Shown here piece after piece: positions 20,269-33,200 of a stretch of 64,000 nt of DNA; within the stretch, counting starts at the first letter, position 1, and every line of letters starts with the position of its first letter. The stretch lies in assembly GCA_028673005.1 (NCBI GenBank), contig CM054117.1:496001-560000 (forward strand). The letters run 5' to 3'. The position numbers were made by a program, and so were the translations under genes. Origin of the DNA: Tanypteryx hageni (Eukaryota; Arthropoda; Insecta; Odonata; Petaluridae). The notes below the pieces were generated by a model. The model saw only the letters and a list, made by a program, of their open reading frames with translations. It made no database searches and was not told the origin of the DNA.

Positions 20269-21144
20269 CAACATATTGAGTGATAAAGATTCACACGACA
20301 TTGATACTACAGACCTTTTCTTAGAACTGTGTGTGCCTCGACAGTTGATCCCCAAGGATCAATAAGTGGATTTGAAGTCCTTAAATTTCTCAGGTCATTA
20401 AATAGTTTTCCCAAATACAGAGATAGCAAATAGGATTTTTTTAAAACAATTCTGGTCAAAGTGACATCAATGGAGTGAATTTTTTGGAAACTTATAATAA
20501 TAAAAAACTATCTTAGGGCAGCAATGTCCCATGAGAGATCGAATGGATTGGTTATGCTGTCTATCAAGAGAGAAATAGCCTGGTGGAAGAGTTTGCTGCA
20601 AGAAAGTCGAGGAAATTGAATTTCTGATAGTAGGCAGAGCAGTTTTGCGACAGAATATGAGCATAGATCATTATGAATCAGGCGTAAATGATCAAATTAT
20701 TGTTGGTAACAAAGTACTTGTTTTTGTTCTTGAACTCCAGAAGCGATTCCTCATTTAAAAAACACAATAAGAAATATATGTATATTTACATTATACAATA
20801 AAATATACATTTAAAAATATACAATAATTTTTAAATTTATTTTTTAACACTAAAACATATGAACTTGGTCTAACTCTAATCCCTAGAATCCCCATGCCTG
20901 TCAATATGACGGCTATGTGATCTTTCCTTTCATTTGGCACGTAAGAACAAAAATAAAGTGCAAACGTGTTCTTTTTCTCTAAGTGGACTTCATCGAAACT
21001 TCTTTATAATATCCATCTTATATTCGGGCACAACAAACAAAATTAGTTTAGTAAAAAAGCAGAATTGGTGTAAAAGTTTATCATTATAAAATGATACTGT
21101 CTCAGGAGTTTTCTTTTCGTCGTTGCCAATGCTGAGCAGCAATA

Positions 21145-23468
21145 CAGTCAAACTCGTTTATAACGAGCACGGTTGTAATGAGTTCACGGCTATGGTGAGC
21201 AAATGCTACCTCCAAGATAAGTTTATGAGCATTTACACACAAATATTTCACGTATATAACGAGCATGCTTCACGGATATATCGAGCAAACTTTGACCACT
21301 TCTCACTGTCTCAAACGCTGCGGCGGTCAGCCCCTTCAATCCTCATAGTGACCCAAGATATGTAACCTTGGGCTCTCGAGTCCAGCCTCTACACCCTATC
21401 CCTCGGGAAGGTTAAAGACCGCGGCGTTGTTGTTAAAAAATAATCCCTTCGTCCAATCCAAGAATTCCCAACTTGCAGGTACAGTGGCACTCGCAGAGGT
21501 TCTTTGTCCTCTCCTCCCAACCCCCAGCTCTTTTACAGCCAGGAGGTTGTGTTTGGAAGGGAGTAAGGGGTAAGGGCATGTACAATGGCGCCTACCCCCA
21601 TCGCTCAGCCGAATGCACCCGACACCCTTTCCCACATAAAGATGGGAAATCCCACGTTTAATCCGTCTCCTTATTAACTCTTCCTGGAATTGGTATGCTC
21701 ACAGTTTGCAAAGAAAGTTCGCAGCGTTGATCACAAAAATCATTTGAGATTTTGCCTTTGAACGAGTAACATGTGCGTACATAAAAAGAAGTGTTTGTCT
21801 ATTCGCGAAAAGGTTGATATTATTCCAGAGTTAGAATGTGGTAAAAAAATGTTGAAGTGTGTAAAAAAATTAATTTATCGTCGTCTACGGTTTCAACCTT
21901 ATGGAAAAACAAAGAAGCAATTTTATCTGCACTAGAGAACAACCTAACAACGAACAAGAAAATGAGGAAGTGTGACTTGGGTACTGTTGATCAAGCACTT
22001 CTGGAGTGGTTTAAGACGCAGAGAAATGCTGGTTTCTCCATCAACGGTACAGGCAGATAAATTTGCAAAATAGTTAGGACACGAGAACTTCACATGCAAT
22101 AACGGGTGGCTTGATCGTTTTAAGGCATAACATTGTTTATGCAAAAGGCCCTGTCAGCAGATTCAAAAACAGCAAGTGAATGGGTGAAAAGTGTTTGGGA
22201 GGAGTGTCGAAAATGTTACAGAGAAGAAGACATCTACAATGCCGACGAAACTGGACTGTTTTACAACATGATGCCTGATGCAACGTTTAAATTTAAAGGT
22301 GACAAATGTGTTGGTGGCAAAAGACCTAAGAATCGTTTCACAGTTTTAATGTGCGCAAACATGAATGGGACTGAAAAAAAAACTTTTTGTTATTGGTAAG
22401 TCACAAAAGCCACGTTGTTTCAAAAATGTAGAGAAGCTTCCTGTTGAATATGCAGCTAATAAAAAGGCATGGATGACTTCCAGTATTTTTCAGAAATATG
22501 TAAGTCAGTGGAACAACGAGTTATGGAGGAAAAATAGAAACATTCTACTCCTTATCGATAACTGTCCTGCACACCCATATATGCAGGGGTTATACAATGT
22601 AAAACTGGTGTTTTGTCTGCAAATGCTACTTCTATTTTGCAACCAATGGACATGGTGATAATTAAAAGTTTTAAATGCCATTTCAAGCGATTTTTTGTTC
22701 TACAGTTGATTGAAAGTAGGGAAAGAGGTTTAGATGGCAACGACTCTGTATTGGATGCAATTCATTTGATGACAAATGCATGTTTCACCTACAACGATCA
22801 TAAACTGTTTTCGAATGTCTGGTTTAATATCGGGAGAATTTTCGATTGATAACCATAACGTTGATGATGATCAGAATGGCTTAAAGAAAATGGAAATGCG
22901 AATTTTGACCATGTAAATGACATAGACAACTTTGTTCATGTTGATGATGATTTGATTACCAGTGGAATTCCTACGGAGAGTGAAATAATAGAGACAGTAT
23001 TAAGCACAGCAGACAGTGATGAAGACAATGTTGAATGTGTCGAAGACACAATCCTTACTCAGGATGCCGTGGAAACATTAAATGATTTTTTTTAAAACAT
23101 TGACATTTCCGATGGTGTTTTTAGTGCACTAAGTGAAATAAGAGGAAACTTAAGAGACTTCAAAGTGAAATCTATGAAACAGGCTACTATTCAAAGTTAT
23201 TTTAGTAAAAAGGGGAGTGATTAAGGATGCAGCTGTGAGTCAATTTTATATGTACGTATGTTTACTTTAAATTTTCTAGTTTATTCTCATTTTTACGTTT
23301 TTTCATAAATTTACTAAATAAACTTTCTGTTTATATATTCACCTTTACTTCTTATGTCTTATTTCACCATACGCATGCATGCTTTTGCCTTCACGGATAT
23401 TAAGTATAATGGCTATAACGAGAAAAACTAAACGGTCCCGTGGCGCTCGTTATAGCCGAGTTTGACTG
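21145..23468 (+). mobile_element. Tigger-2 (complete ends, TA flanks)
   Basis: The inverted termini CAGTCAAACTCG at 21145 and CGAGTTTGACTG ending at 23468 are flanked by TA (21143-21144, 23469-23470). The internal repeat ATAACGAGC is present at both ends. It is the same family as Tigger-3 (41902-44137) and is inserted in piggyBac-2. Confidence 0.92.
21770..23224 (+). pseudogene. Tigger-2 transposase (degenerate)
   Basis: From an ATG at 21770: an HTH (KKCLSIREKVDII), then KINLSSSTVSTLWKNKEAIL and the CENP-B-type DNA-binding region GTVDQALLEWFKTQRNAGF. The frame then breaks; the next block reads HENFTCNNGWLDRFKA in another frame with TAG and TAA stops. The DDE domain follows: YNADETGLFYNMMPD (first Asp), KCVGGKRPKNRFTVLMCA, then a shift and SQKPRCFKNVEKLPVEYAA, LLIDNCPAHP (second Asp). 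The C-terminal part ends ATIQSYFSKKGSD at 23224. At least four lesions are present. Two of them (the TAG after FAK and the TAA in KAxHCL) are shared with Tigger-3. Confidence 0.9.
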
Positions 23469-24546
23469 TACGTTTTTACTGATCTTTCCCTGATAAATTG
23501 TATGATGTCACCATTTTTCAGAATTTTCGAAGTGTTTTGGCTTTCGCATTTTTTTCACGGTGGCAGGTATCTCCCTCCTGGCCCTGTTCACCATACTCAT
23601 TATGCTTTTATCCTGTCTTGAGCTTTTTGTCTAGTTCAAGTGATGTAAATAAATTATCTGTGGTGACAATTCTTCCCATTTATGAGTGATTGCAGGAGAC
23701 CCAGGACTATGAACATGGATAGACTCCTTAGAACGCTGGTTATCCTTACCAAGGTAAGGGATAGCATTCAATACATACTTAGCTTCCACGTCTACAGCTA
23801 AGAAAATTTGCTGATCAAATTTATTTGGTTTTTGTACTTTAAATTGCGTAAATGAGCATGGTGTTTTGCTTGGAGAAAGCTGCTCATCAACTGTGATGTT
23901 TGCTCCAGGTCTGCAGCAGCTTTTACAGTTTTCTATGAACCTGTCCCATATTTCAGAATCAAGAGCAAATTAATAGATTTTAGACAAGCTGCATGTGTTG
24001 ACTTCTCATCAAATCTCAGAAATCTCATGATTTCACAAAACTTGTTGCGAGTTACTGTTTCCTTATAGGACAGCCCCAGGATTCGGACCATAGAGACTGG
24101 AGTTCCAAATTCTATGCTCTATTTACGCCCCGAGCGTACAGAATAGAAATAAAAGCTTTCAATTCTTCCAGCAACATAGTCCAGATGTTGTTCTGCAGCT
24201 GTCGGTAGGCTTCCACCTCTGTACACTTCTGGATATGCTTGAGCATGAAATTGTTGATAAAAAGCCACCAAGACCTAGCCTTGCTGTCTTCAACTACATT
24301 TTGTCTCGCATGTACTTTTGGACCCAGGGCCTCCCTCACAATATTTCTGCAATTTCTGCCGGTGTGAAGCCAAGCTTATACACCATTATGTTGTATGACT
24401 AAAGAAAAAATGCAGCGAGCAAATAGAAGACACGTGACACACATACAGAATGTGACCAAGTTCACGAGTGAATGGCAGAAGCGAGTGAGAGAGGGGTATA
24501 GGAGAGTGGCGCCGATGTAGGAGAGGGAAGGGGGAAAGAACTAGAC

Positions 24547-24998
24547 CAGGGATCTCAAACTCCCGGCCCTCAAGTCGCATGCGGCTTGCGAAATAAAGTG
24601 GTTTACCCTAGATGGCCAAAACTCAAATTTCTTATAAAATACTTCATGTATATCTACGAAATGTAAGAAGTTTATTATTTCAGCACTTCTAAAGTATATG
24701 CAGTTAATTGCTCATTCAGATTTATAAAAATTCTGCAAAGGTGGAATACGAAATATGTTATTCCTGCTGCCTGTGTGTGTTTTGTGTTTCAAAAAACCTA
24801 ATCCTCGATGCCAAAACTAGAATTTTTGCAACGAATGGGTTTGGGTAAGGGTTGATTATACATCCTAAGAATAAGATACAGTGTGAGGACTGGGAAAATT
24901 CATGGCCTGCTGGCTTGGCACAGTGCCTTAATGCGGCCCAAGGGTTCAATGGAAGGCCATCATGTGGCCTGCACACCGATGTGAGTTTGAGACCTCTG
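24547..24998. mobile_element. hAT MITE with 8-bp target duplication
   Basis: The termini CAGGGATCTCAAACTC (left) and GAGTTTGAGACCTCTG (right) are inverted repeats. The flanks AACTAGAC (24539-24546) and AACTACAC (24999-25006) form an 8-bp duplication with one mismatch. 452 bp, no transposase. Confidence 0.85.
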
Positions 24999-25259
24999 AA
25001 CTACACACAACATGCGAGTTCATGGAAATGGAATTCGTCAAAAACAGTACAGCCATCAAATTGACAGCTCTGTTTGCTCTAGGTAAATCCCCTTTTTTCT
25101 CATTTACAAGTGTCTCGGGGAAGTAAATTTTTTTTCAAGGAATAGTTGCCCTAAAATGGTTAATTCATGGTGGGGCACCATCCTGCATTGAAAATTGCCG
25201 AAACAGCAGTGAAGAAAAAAAAAGCGTCAAATTGACGGTATTGGGGATTCTAGTGTTAA

Positions 25260-26365
25260 TGCACGAATTATACCTTGACGGTTTCATATGCTAATGATGG
25301 TCGCCCTCCTAGGGATAGTCCTTGGTACCTTTGACTTGAATAATATCTTCGCATCGCATCTATTCACGAAATTTCATTTTAAAAACTTTCCTTCCCATTG
25401 AGTCTCCCTAGTAATATATATGTAGATAGTAGATATATAGATTTTTATGCCCAGCTACCATCCAGCTCTCCCCAGTTCTCTCAACAATTTTCGTCAAGCA
25501 ATAATGCTTCAGCGCCTATGTGGCTTTGTCAATCTATTAATAGTTGATATTTATGTATGGTATAACTATTTATCAACTTCAAAGACATTTTCAGCAGTTG
25601 TTGTTGTTGTAGCAGTAAGAGTTCTTTACAGTCAGGAATGAATGTAATGAGACCAGATGCATAGTATATGAGAAAGTTTGTGCAATATATGTATATTGCA
25701 CCAATTTTTGGTATTGCATAGACTAATCAAGATATATTTATCCTTGACGTTTATTATCTGATTAAAGCGTACATGTACTTGGCAATTTTGCCTTTCGTTC
25801 TTGTCGGATTTTTGTTGGCTTTAAGATAAAATTAAATTTACTCTAATTAAAATTTTTTGAAAACAAGGGAGGGAGGAATTGTAGAGGTGCTTTTTTCACC
25901 AACTGCTACCTTTCTGGCAGAGTCAAGACTAGCAGATGCGATGCATTGCTGGTTACCCACATCTGTAGCAGCATGTATTTTTTAACAATTTTTTTTGGTT
26001 AATTCCTAGCAGAAAATCCGATGTCCACTAAGTTTATACCATATCTAATGCTCATAGAGAAAAACTTATCCTGAAACAATAAGTTGCAGAATTCCAGAGA
26101 TATGGCTCATAGAGACGGCCGGATGGACAAATCAAATACGTGAGGGATTTGTTAGAAAAAATGCACCTCATTTTGTTTTTTAATAAAGTAATTATATAAT
26201 ATGAATAAATACATTTTTATTAAGTATTTTCTACTTTTTCAACTGATGTCTTATTAAAAGAGCACAGTAAAAAATTTGAAGGGGTGCTATATTATATCAC
26301 GCCTCAGGCGGCAAACTGTCTGGGCCCGGCACTGTGTACATATACACACATGCACGGGCACACAC
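25260..26365. other. Non-coding stretch
   Basis: No gene is seen. Near 26285-26335 a GC-rich block (GGCGGCAAACTGTCTGGGCC then CGGCACTG) looks like the right end of another hAT-type element, but no left partner is recognised. Confidence 0.5.
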
Positions 26366-26366
26366 A

Positions 26367-26368
<2 letters not shown>

Positions 26369-26405
<37 letters not shown>
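26369..26405. repeat. (TA)n tract
   Basis: About 18 TA units bordering a PLE-A end. Confidence 0.9.
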
Positions 26406-26408
<3 letters not shown>

Positions 26409-26623
26409 CAGTTCTCTCTCTGTAGCTGAAGAAGGAGTAGTTCCGAAAGCTTTACGTTTGTGATGTTTCTGTGTTTTTGTGTTATTTTACGTGTGTCGCT
26501 TCAACATCCCCGGGGCCTCGCCAACCTGAAGTCGTCTGATTGGTGAGTGCTCACTGGGTTTCCTCATCCCAACACCTTGTTGACATCCATATATTCATTT
26601 TACCTTTCCTTTTCCGTAAGTTG

Positions 26624-26624
<1 letters not shown>
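26406..26624 (+). mobile_element. PLE-A 5' end fragment (plus orientation)
   Basis: The PLE-A terminal repeat in plus orientation followed by the leader TTTTACCTTTCCTTTTCCGT, in the same order as 5835 to 5617 on the minus strand. It is truncated in a (TA)n tract. A hammerhead-like segment with core CTGAAGA is at 26422-26456, with the same one-base loss in stem I as the 12697 copy. Confidence 0.7.

Positions 26625-26701
<77 letters not shown>
26625..26701. repeat. (TA)n microsatellite
   Basis: About 38 TA units; compare 12767-12835, which has the same left flank. Confidence 0.95.
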
Positions 26702-26702
<1 letters not shown>

Positions 26703-26859
26703 GCCTATTGAATTAAATTCATTAATATATAAAGCAAAAAGAATTTTTAACCACCTTAAGTAAACAGGTCAGCAATCTACTAGACAGCAATTTGAATTTA
26801 CTGCAAAATACTAGAAAATTTTAAAAAAATATACTTTTTGCATAATATTCAAATTAAAG

Positions 26860-27320
26860 GAGAAATGGCTACAGGTGATGAGAATGCTGCTTAAAAGCTT
26901 CCACAGAAGCTAGCTAGAATAACTGAAGAGAATTTATATTGCCCCGATCATGTGTTTAACACCAAAGATACGGGTTAGTAGTGGAAAAAATGAAAAGTAG
27001 AACTTATTTGACCCAGAATGAAAAAACAGCTGGTGGATTCAAAGCATCCAAAGGTCAAATAACTTGACTCTTTGCAGTAATGCTTCAGGTGTCTGCATGA
27101 TGAAACCAATACCAATTAATTGGTATTTAAATCCACATGCAATGAGGAGTCTAAACAAGAATAGGCTACCAGTTCATTGGAGAGCTAATGAAAAAGCATG
27201 GGTGATGGCTAGAATTTTTAAAGACAGGTTCTACAACTCTCTTGCGCCTGCTGAATTCTATATGAAGAAAAAGAACCACAACTTTAAGGTTCTTTTGCTT
27301 GCCGCCACCGGATAGAACCC
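26860..27320 (+). pseudogene. Tigger (TIGD1-like) DDE transposase fragment
   Basis: It reads, with several stops, through HVFNTKDTG (catalytic Asp region), a TYLTQNEKTAGGFKASKGQI equivalent, LCSNASG, then AMRSLNKNRLPVHWRANEKA WVMARIFKDRF and KNHNFKVLLLAATG, the last being the position of the LLxDNAPGH motif with the second Asp lost. Only the middle of the DDE domain survives. No inverted termini are recognised nearby. Confidence 0.75.
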
Positions 27321-27429
27321 TCCATGACTGGAATTCCAGTCATGCAACATTGAAAGTGTTAAAATGGCATATGATTGCAGTTTCTCCCAATTTCTGCTAA
27401 TACACCCAAGATAACAGTAATCCTTGACT

Positions 27430-28041
27430 TTTCATTTCAGGTTGTCTTTATTAGAATGGATTTTTCACCTTTTCTGTAGGCATATCAAAGAAAACTGGAA
27501 TTTTCATATCAAACTTAAGGGGTAATCATGCTTTTTTCCTTAGGCGTAAAATATGCAGTTGAAATGACAATTTTTGTTTGAACTCCTTTAATAGTGTCTC
27601 ACTGTAGTAAGGTGCCTCAAGGTCAAACCATTCCGGCAGGTCATTCTCCTACACCAACCCAAGCTTCCCGTAAATTCATCTTCAGAGATATTCAAATTCC
27701 ATGCAATTTCTCGTCCATTAATCTGAATTGCCTCCACTGTCACAGGAAATCCTTACTCTCTTATCTCAGTGGCATTTTTCATTAGTTTGATGTCAATTTC
27801 TTCGAACTTCTCCTTCTTGGGCTCTAGAAACACTTTCTTGTACAATGGGCATTTAACAGTGGATCCTTTTGCTGCTGCCATCGCCTCACATTGTTTTCAG
27901 TAACACTGAACTTTCTTGCAGCAGCGCAGTAATTTGTTGGTTTATACTTCACGTATTACTATAATTTTTATACTGGAATCGTAACTTCGTCAAATTCCTC
28001 TGTTAATCTGACTTTTTTACTTCCTTGCCGTTCACTCATAT
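27430..28041 (-). pseudogene. pogo-like transposase N-terminal fragment
   Basis: From ATG at 28041 on the minus strand: MSERQGSKKVRLTEEFDE, then YCAAARKFSVTENNVRRWRQ (HTH of the pogo/Brinker type), KDPLLNAHCTRK, and after shifts the KLMKNATEIREKGF and LGWCRRMTCRNGL-like block of a CENP-B-type domain. Multiple stops are present. It faces the Tigger fragment at 26860-27320 on the other strand, and I take it as a different element. Confidence 0.65.
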
Positions 28042-28254
28042 TTCAGGTTTATAAAACTCACAAATTAGGCACAGTAAATAAATAAAGTATGCACACCACA
28101 CACAGCCTCAGAAATGACCACTGGGTAGACTGGGTGGGTCGAGTGAGAGAGAATTCCTTGCACCTTGTCTGCGATACAATACTGTCAGCAGAGGCAGATG
28201 GTGCAAGGCCTCTAGGCGATTGGAGTTGGTGAGGCCCACAACTTATGATTTCTG

Positions 28255-28395
28255 TATCATCATCATCATGCTGCTGCCCGAAGACAGGTTTCAGCTGAAT
28301 CACTGCCTCCATTTCTCTCTCTCCCTGTTTCTCTTCCTCTGTCCATTTCACGTTCATCATCCTCCTCCATACCCACATCTCAAAACTTTCTAAAT
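28255..28395 (-). mobile_element. RTE 3' end remnant (RTE-A type tail)
   Basis: The minus strand encodes FEMWVWRRMMNVKWTEEE, matching the late RTE protein block, then jumps to a short end with the ATG-repeat tail (28258-28271). Only about 140 bp are left. Confidence 0.7.
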
Positions 28396-28859
28396 ATTTA
28401 CATGAGAAACCTGAAATCCATCATGCAGGGTGGTTTTCTCTTGCACATTAAAATATCTTATAATTATAATATTGGAGCAGGGTTTGTACTATTCTGAGGA
28501 AATGAATGGAGATTCTAATTTTTATCATAGAATTTAGCTTATAGATAGTACTTAGAATTTCGCATAAATACTGCCATTTTTGCCACTCATTACGAGTGTT
28601 GCCATAGCAACAACTATTGTTGGACTCTGATTCAGTATAGCCTAATACATACACGAGTAATTTTTGCCACACAAATATGCGTGATCTATTTAGTTTTCCA
28701 TTCGATGTATTTGTGATATTTTATAACACTAAATTATTAAAACTGAAGAACACAAAGAGCAACATATTCACAGTGATTTTAAGCTAGTATTAAAGCCAAT
28801 ATAAGTATTAAAATAAATGATTAAATGGACAGTAGGCAACATAAATTCCATTTGGATTA
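28396..28859. other. Non-coding stretch
   Basis: AT-rich sequence with no recognisable gene, immediately left of pogo-2. Confidence 0.5.
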
Positions 28860-30223
28860 CCCTAAATTCCCAAGTATAACGCGCGCGTTATACAAGGTTT
28901 TTTTGTCAAATTTTCGGAATTATTTAGTGCGCGTTATACATAAGACGTACTAGTGCGCGTTATGCATAAGAAGTACAGCTTTATAAAATAAAATGCCTTA
29001 AAGCGTTCAAATACTAACTTCGTGAAATCACTAAATGGCTGAAATCTTTCAAAACTTCTTTCTTTTTGTTCCGTTGATAAAAACAAATTTTCTGGCATAA
29101 ATTACCATGCATTTCAATCATTACAGAATTATTATTCAACCTAAGACAAATTAAGGCAGATTCGAAGTTATTAGTTGAAAAAAATGTACGCAATGACTTT
29201 TTAAATAAGATAACGAATTCCAAAACAAAACACATTCACATATAAAAATAAAAAATCACAAATTCTTCATAAACTTTTATTCCCACTCGATTATTAATTA
29301 ACATAACCATAAAAATCTTCTGATTCAGTAACAATTTATATTGTAATCATTCAAGTTCTTAACCAATGAGTCCGGAAAATTTTCAAGCAAAAAATTATCG
29401 CTTTCATCAGATGATGAATCACAATACCCTCCATCAACATCAGGGGAATAAATTCCCGATACCCTGAAACCATTAATTATACATTCACGGGTTACATCGA
29501 CCCAACTTTTCACAATCCATTTGCAAATTTCAGCATAAGAAGCTCGCTTGCTGCATCCTTCCAGACTTTGTATAGGAGTGGAAACCATCTACCATGCATT
29601 TTTCCCAGTGCCTCCGTCTTTTCGATTTGAATGATCAATTTACGGAGATGTCCAGTGGTTGCAGCTTTTTTGTTAGACCTGCAGGAATAACTGCAATCTT
29701 GGAATATTTTTTCAATAATATTTTCGAATCATTTACCTAGCTGAATCCAATGCAAGCAGCGATTTTGGTTTAAAAAATGAGCCCTTCCTTTTTCCCCATA
29801 CCTCAGTTAATCACATTCGCAACATATCGCAATTCATCCACCCTTTTGGGTTTACGCACACAACAATACCTTTAGGAAATTCCTATTTAGAAATGGTTTT
29901 CCGCTTGAAAATTACCATTGGGGGAAGCTTTTCTCCATCAGCCGTCACTGTTAGCACAACAGTAAAGCAGCATTTTTTAGCTCCCAGCAGTGCATATTTT
30001 TATGTCTTGGGTGCCTTTAACGTCAACTGCAAATTTCGATGGCATGACGAAACTCATAGGTACCTCATCCATGTTCCCTATCTGACTTGGTTCAACGCCC
30101 TTCTTTTCCTGCCCAACAAACAAATTAAACTCTTCCACTTTCACCTTCCAATCTTCTGGTAACTTTTGTCCGGTAGATGTAATTGCCCGTACTGTTAAAC
30201 TATTTCGCTTCATAAAATGATAA

Positions 30224-33200
30224 TGGGGTGTTTTGGGTGGGATGCGATTATATAGCCTCTCCCACTCAAATGTCAACCTCACCTGCACGTGGTGCACCCT
30301 GCTTCACAGACGAGGCTCTGGCGTCCGAGTGACTCCCGGGATAAGGAGTCCCCCCTCTACCAAATGCCAACGGCCTATTTAGGGGCGGATGAGAAGGTGG
30401 AGGGGTAGGGCACCCTCTTGCCCTTGGGGTGGGAAACTGCCCCTAAAGGCGGAGGAACTATTTTGATAGTCAACGGCATAAGATGGAGAAGGCAACAGGA
30501 AACCACTCCATTAAAGATCCTATTGGATATCCCGAGGGTAGCAACCATGGAAGGTTTTAGAAAGGAATTTGTTACTGATCATGGTATTCGGAACCCAAGA
30601 TCCGGCAGGGGATGTAGCAGGGCTTCCCAGGTCGTTATCCAACGAAATCCCTGTCAAAACGTCAAAATAGGTACTTGGAACGTCAGAACATTACTAAAAA
30701 TAGGTAAATTAGAAGAAATAAAGAAAGAAATGGAGAAAAATGAGATTGATATCTTAGGTTTATGTGAAACAAGGTGGCAAGAGAAAGGAGATTTTTAGTG
30801 ATAAATTTAGAATAATTCATAGTGGAGGTGAAAAGAGAGGAAGGAATGGAATAGCAGTCATTATTAGTAAGAAATGGGCAAACAGTGTTTGCAATACATA
30901 TCACATAAATGATAGGTTGTTGATGGTAAGAATGAGCACTGAGCCAACGGATACAGTGATAATACAAGCGTATTTCCCAACAAGTAGTGCAGAAGAAGGA
31001 GAAGTAGAAAAGGTGTATGAAGAAATAGAAGAACTTATAAAGATGACAAAAGATAAAGATAATGTAATAATAATGGGAGACTTTAATGCTGTGATTGGAT
31101 CTAGTCGAAATAGTAGAATGGTAGGAAAATTTGGTTTAGGTGAAACAAATGAAAGGGGAGAAAGATTAATTGAGTTTTGTGAACAGAATGAGATGATGGT
31201 ATCAAACACTTTCTTTGAAGAAGATACACATGGGAGGCGCCAGACAGAAGAAGGTTTCAAATAGATTATATTTTAGTAAAAAGAAGATATAAGAACCAGG
31301 TAAAATCGTGTTATAGTTACCCAGGTCCAGATGTAGACAGTGACCACAAGCTAGTCATGGCAAAATGCAATATTAGGTTTAAGAAAATAAAGAGAACAGT
31401 TAAAAAGAACTGGCATCTACAGGGACTGAAAGAGTTACCAACGGCTAAGAATTACCAAGAAAAAACAAATGAGTTGATGAGAAATTATGAAGGACAACTT
31501 AGTTGGGAGGAATTTAAAAAAGGGGTTATTAAAGCTACAGAGGAAGTTATTGGAAAGAGAAAATTGGAGCCTAGAAAACCTTGGATGACTGAGGAGATAC
31601 TGATTTTAATTGAAGAAAGGAACAAGTTGAGGAAGAATGGAAATGATTAAACTTATAAAAAAGTTAAGAATGAGATTATTAACAAATGCAGAGAAGAAAA
31701 AGAGAGATGGACCAAAGAGATAGTGAAGGAAATTGAGGAAGATACAAAGGGAGGAAGGCAAGACAAAGCATACTTCAAAATTAAAACTCTCCAGTACAAA
31801 CCAAGAACTAAATCGGCAATAGTTAAGGATAAGGAAGGAAATATGTTATGGGAAAATGAAAAAGTATGTGCTCGGTGGAAAGAATACATAGAAGAATTAT
31901 ATAGTGGAAGAGATGTTGGAGATGGATGTAGATTTATTGAAAATGAAGAGGAAATAAGAAATGACGAGCTAGGCCCAACAATAACCAAAGAAGAGTTTTA
32001 TAAAGCTATTAATAATCTTAATTCAGGCAAGGCAACAGGTGTTGATGGTATACCTGCAGAACTTTTGAAGAACTTAGGGGAGGAAGCAAAAGAACATTTC
32101 TTTAAAATTATAAAGGATTGTTACGAAAAAGGAAAATTACCTGATGACTTTATAAAAAGTAAAACTATAAGTTTACCAAAGAAGGGGAATGCAGTGGAGT
32201 GTAGTAACTACAGAACAATTTCACTACTTTCGCACGCCTCAAAAGTTTTAATTTATATCGTGAAAAACAGAATAAAAAGGAAAATAGAACATTATATTAG
32301 TGAAGATCAATTTGGATTTAGAAGTGGGAGAGGAACGAGAGAAGCTATATTAGCCCTCAGGGTGATAATGGAAAGATGTTTAGAAATGAACAGGACATTA
32401 TATTTAACGTTTATTGATTTGGAGAAGGCCTTTGATACAGTTAATTGGGAACTGTTGTTTAAGACTATGAAAAAAATAGGTATTGATTGGAGGGACAGAA
32501 GATTAATTTTTAAGCTTTATCAAAATCAAACTACAAGAATAAATATAAATGGATTAGAGAGTGGAGCAAAGATAAGGAAAGGAGTAAGACAAGGATGTCC
32601 GCTATCTCCATATTTGTTTAATATGTTCATTGAAGAAAGTATAGAAGTTATGAAGGAAAAGACAAAAGGCATAAAAATAAATGGAGTTAGAATACACTGC
32701 ATTAGATTTGCAGATGACATTGTAATATTCAGCGATTCAAAAAGAGAAATGAATAAAATGCTGAAAGTATTATCGGACACGTTAAAACAGTGGGAATTAA
32801 AGATAAATATCAAGAAAACCAAATTGATGGTTATAGGCAAAAGTAATGCAGGGACAATATCAAAGATCAAAATAGACAATCAGGAAATTGAGCAGGTGAA
32901 GCAGTTTTGCTACCTAGGTAGTAAAATTACTGAAGATAATAGATGCGTACAGGAAGTGAAAAGAAGAATAGCACTTGCAAAGCAAGCTTTTCAATGCAAA
33001 AGGAACCTACTGACAAGCAGTCATATGAATTTGGAAGTAAGGAAATCCTTTGCAAAAGCTTTTGTCTGGAGTACCTTACTTTATGGCAGTGAAAGTTGGA
33101 CGTTAGGAAAGAGGGAGAGGTCCCGTATGGAAGCGACAGAAATGTGGATATGGAGAAGATTGATAAAGACAAGTTGGACAGAGAGAAAGACAAACCTTGA

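Larger units (their letters stand above)
18690..20640 (+). pseudogene. hAT-2 transposase remnant (zinc-finger MYM/TTF-type hAT), split by RTE-A2
   Basis: The left piece, about 18690-18925, encodes LTTRFQQMEEYSGNFGFLYD, which matches the late region of TTF/ZMYM-like hAT transposases. The right piece, about 20510-20640, read with frame changes, gives KKLSxGSNVPxEIE... in one frame and the equivalent of 'TYLRAAMSHERSNGLVMLSI KREIA' in another, which is the hAT C-terminal dimerisation block. The two pieces are in order on the same strand and are separated by RTE-A2. A GC-rich stretch with CAGGGTCGTCCCTAAGC at about 18629 may be the left terminus. Several stops and shifts make it inactive. Confidence 0.6.
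20990..24420 (-). pseudogene. piggyBac-2 transposase (degenerate, split)
   Basis: On the minus strand the right part starts near 24350: 24339-24112 encodes MREALGPKVHARQNVVEDS, LKHIQKCTEVEAYRQLQNN and LLEELKAFISILYARGVNRA, the conserved N-terminal block of PGBD4-like piggyBac transposases. 23990-23480 encodes, with breaks, a DQQIFLAVDVEAKYVLNAIP-like block and a kinase-like IPYLGKD segment typical of the central domain. The left part beyond Tigger-2 (about 21135-21040) continues with the GNDEKKTPETVSFYND block. Family proteins excise and insert at TTAA. Stops, shifts and the Tigger-2 insertion make this copy dead. Confidence 0.75.
20848..25255 (-). mobile_element. piggyBac-2 with TTAA flanks, containing Tigger-2 and a hAT MITE
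   Basis: The element is bounded by TTAA at 20844-20847 and 25256-25259. The ends read CACTAAAACATATG (left) and, inverted, CACTAGAATCCCC (right); the CTAGAATCCCC block also occurs inside the left end near 20884. Both ends have a short GTCAA-TTGAC-type inverted motif. Its own sequence is about 1.6 kb, with the rest made up of later insertions 21145-23468 and 24547-24998. Confidence 0.75.
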
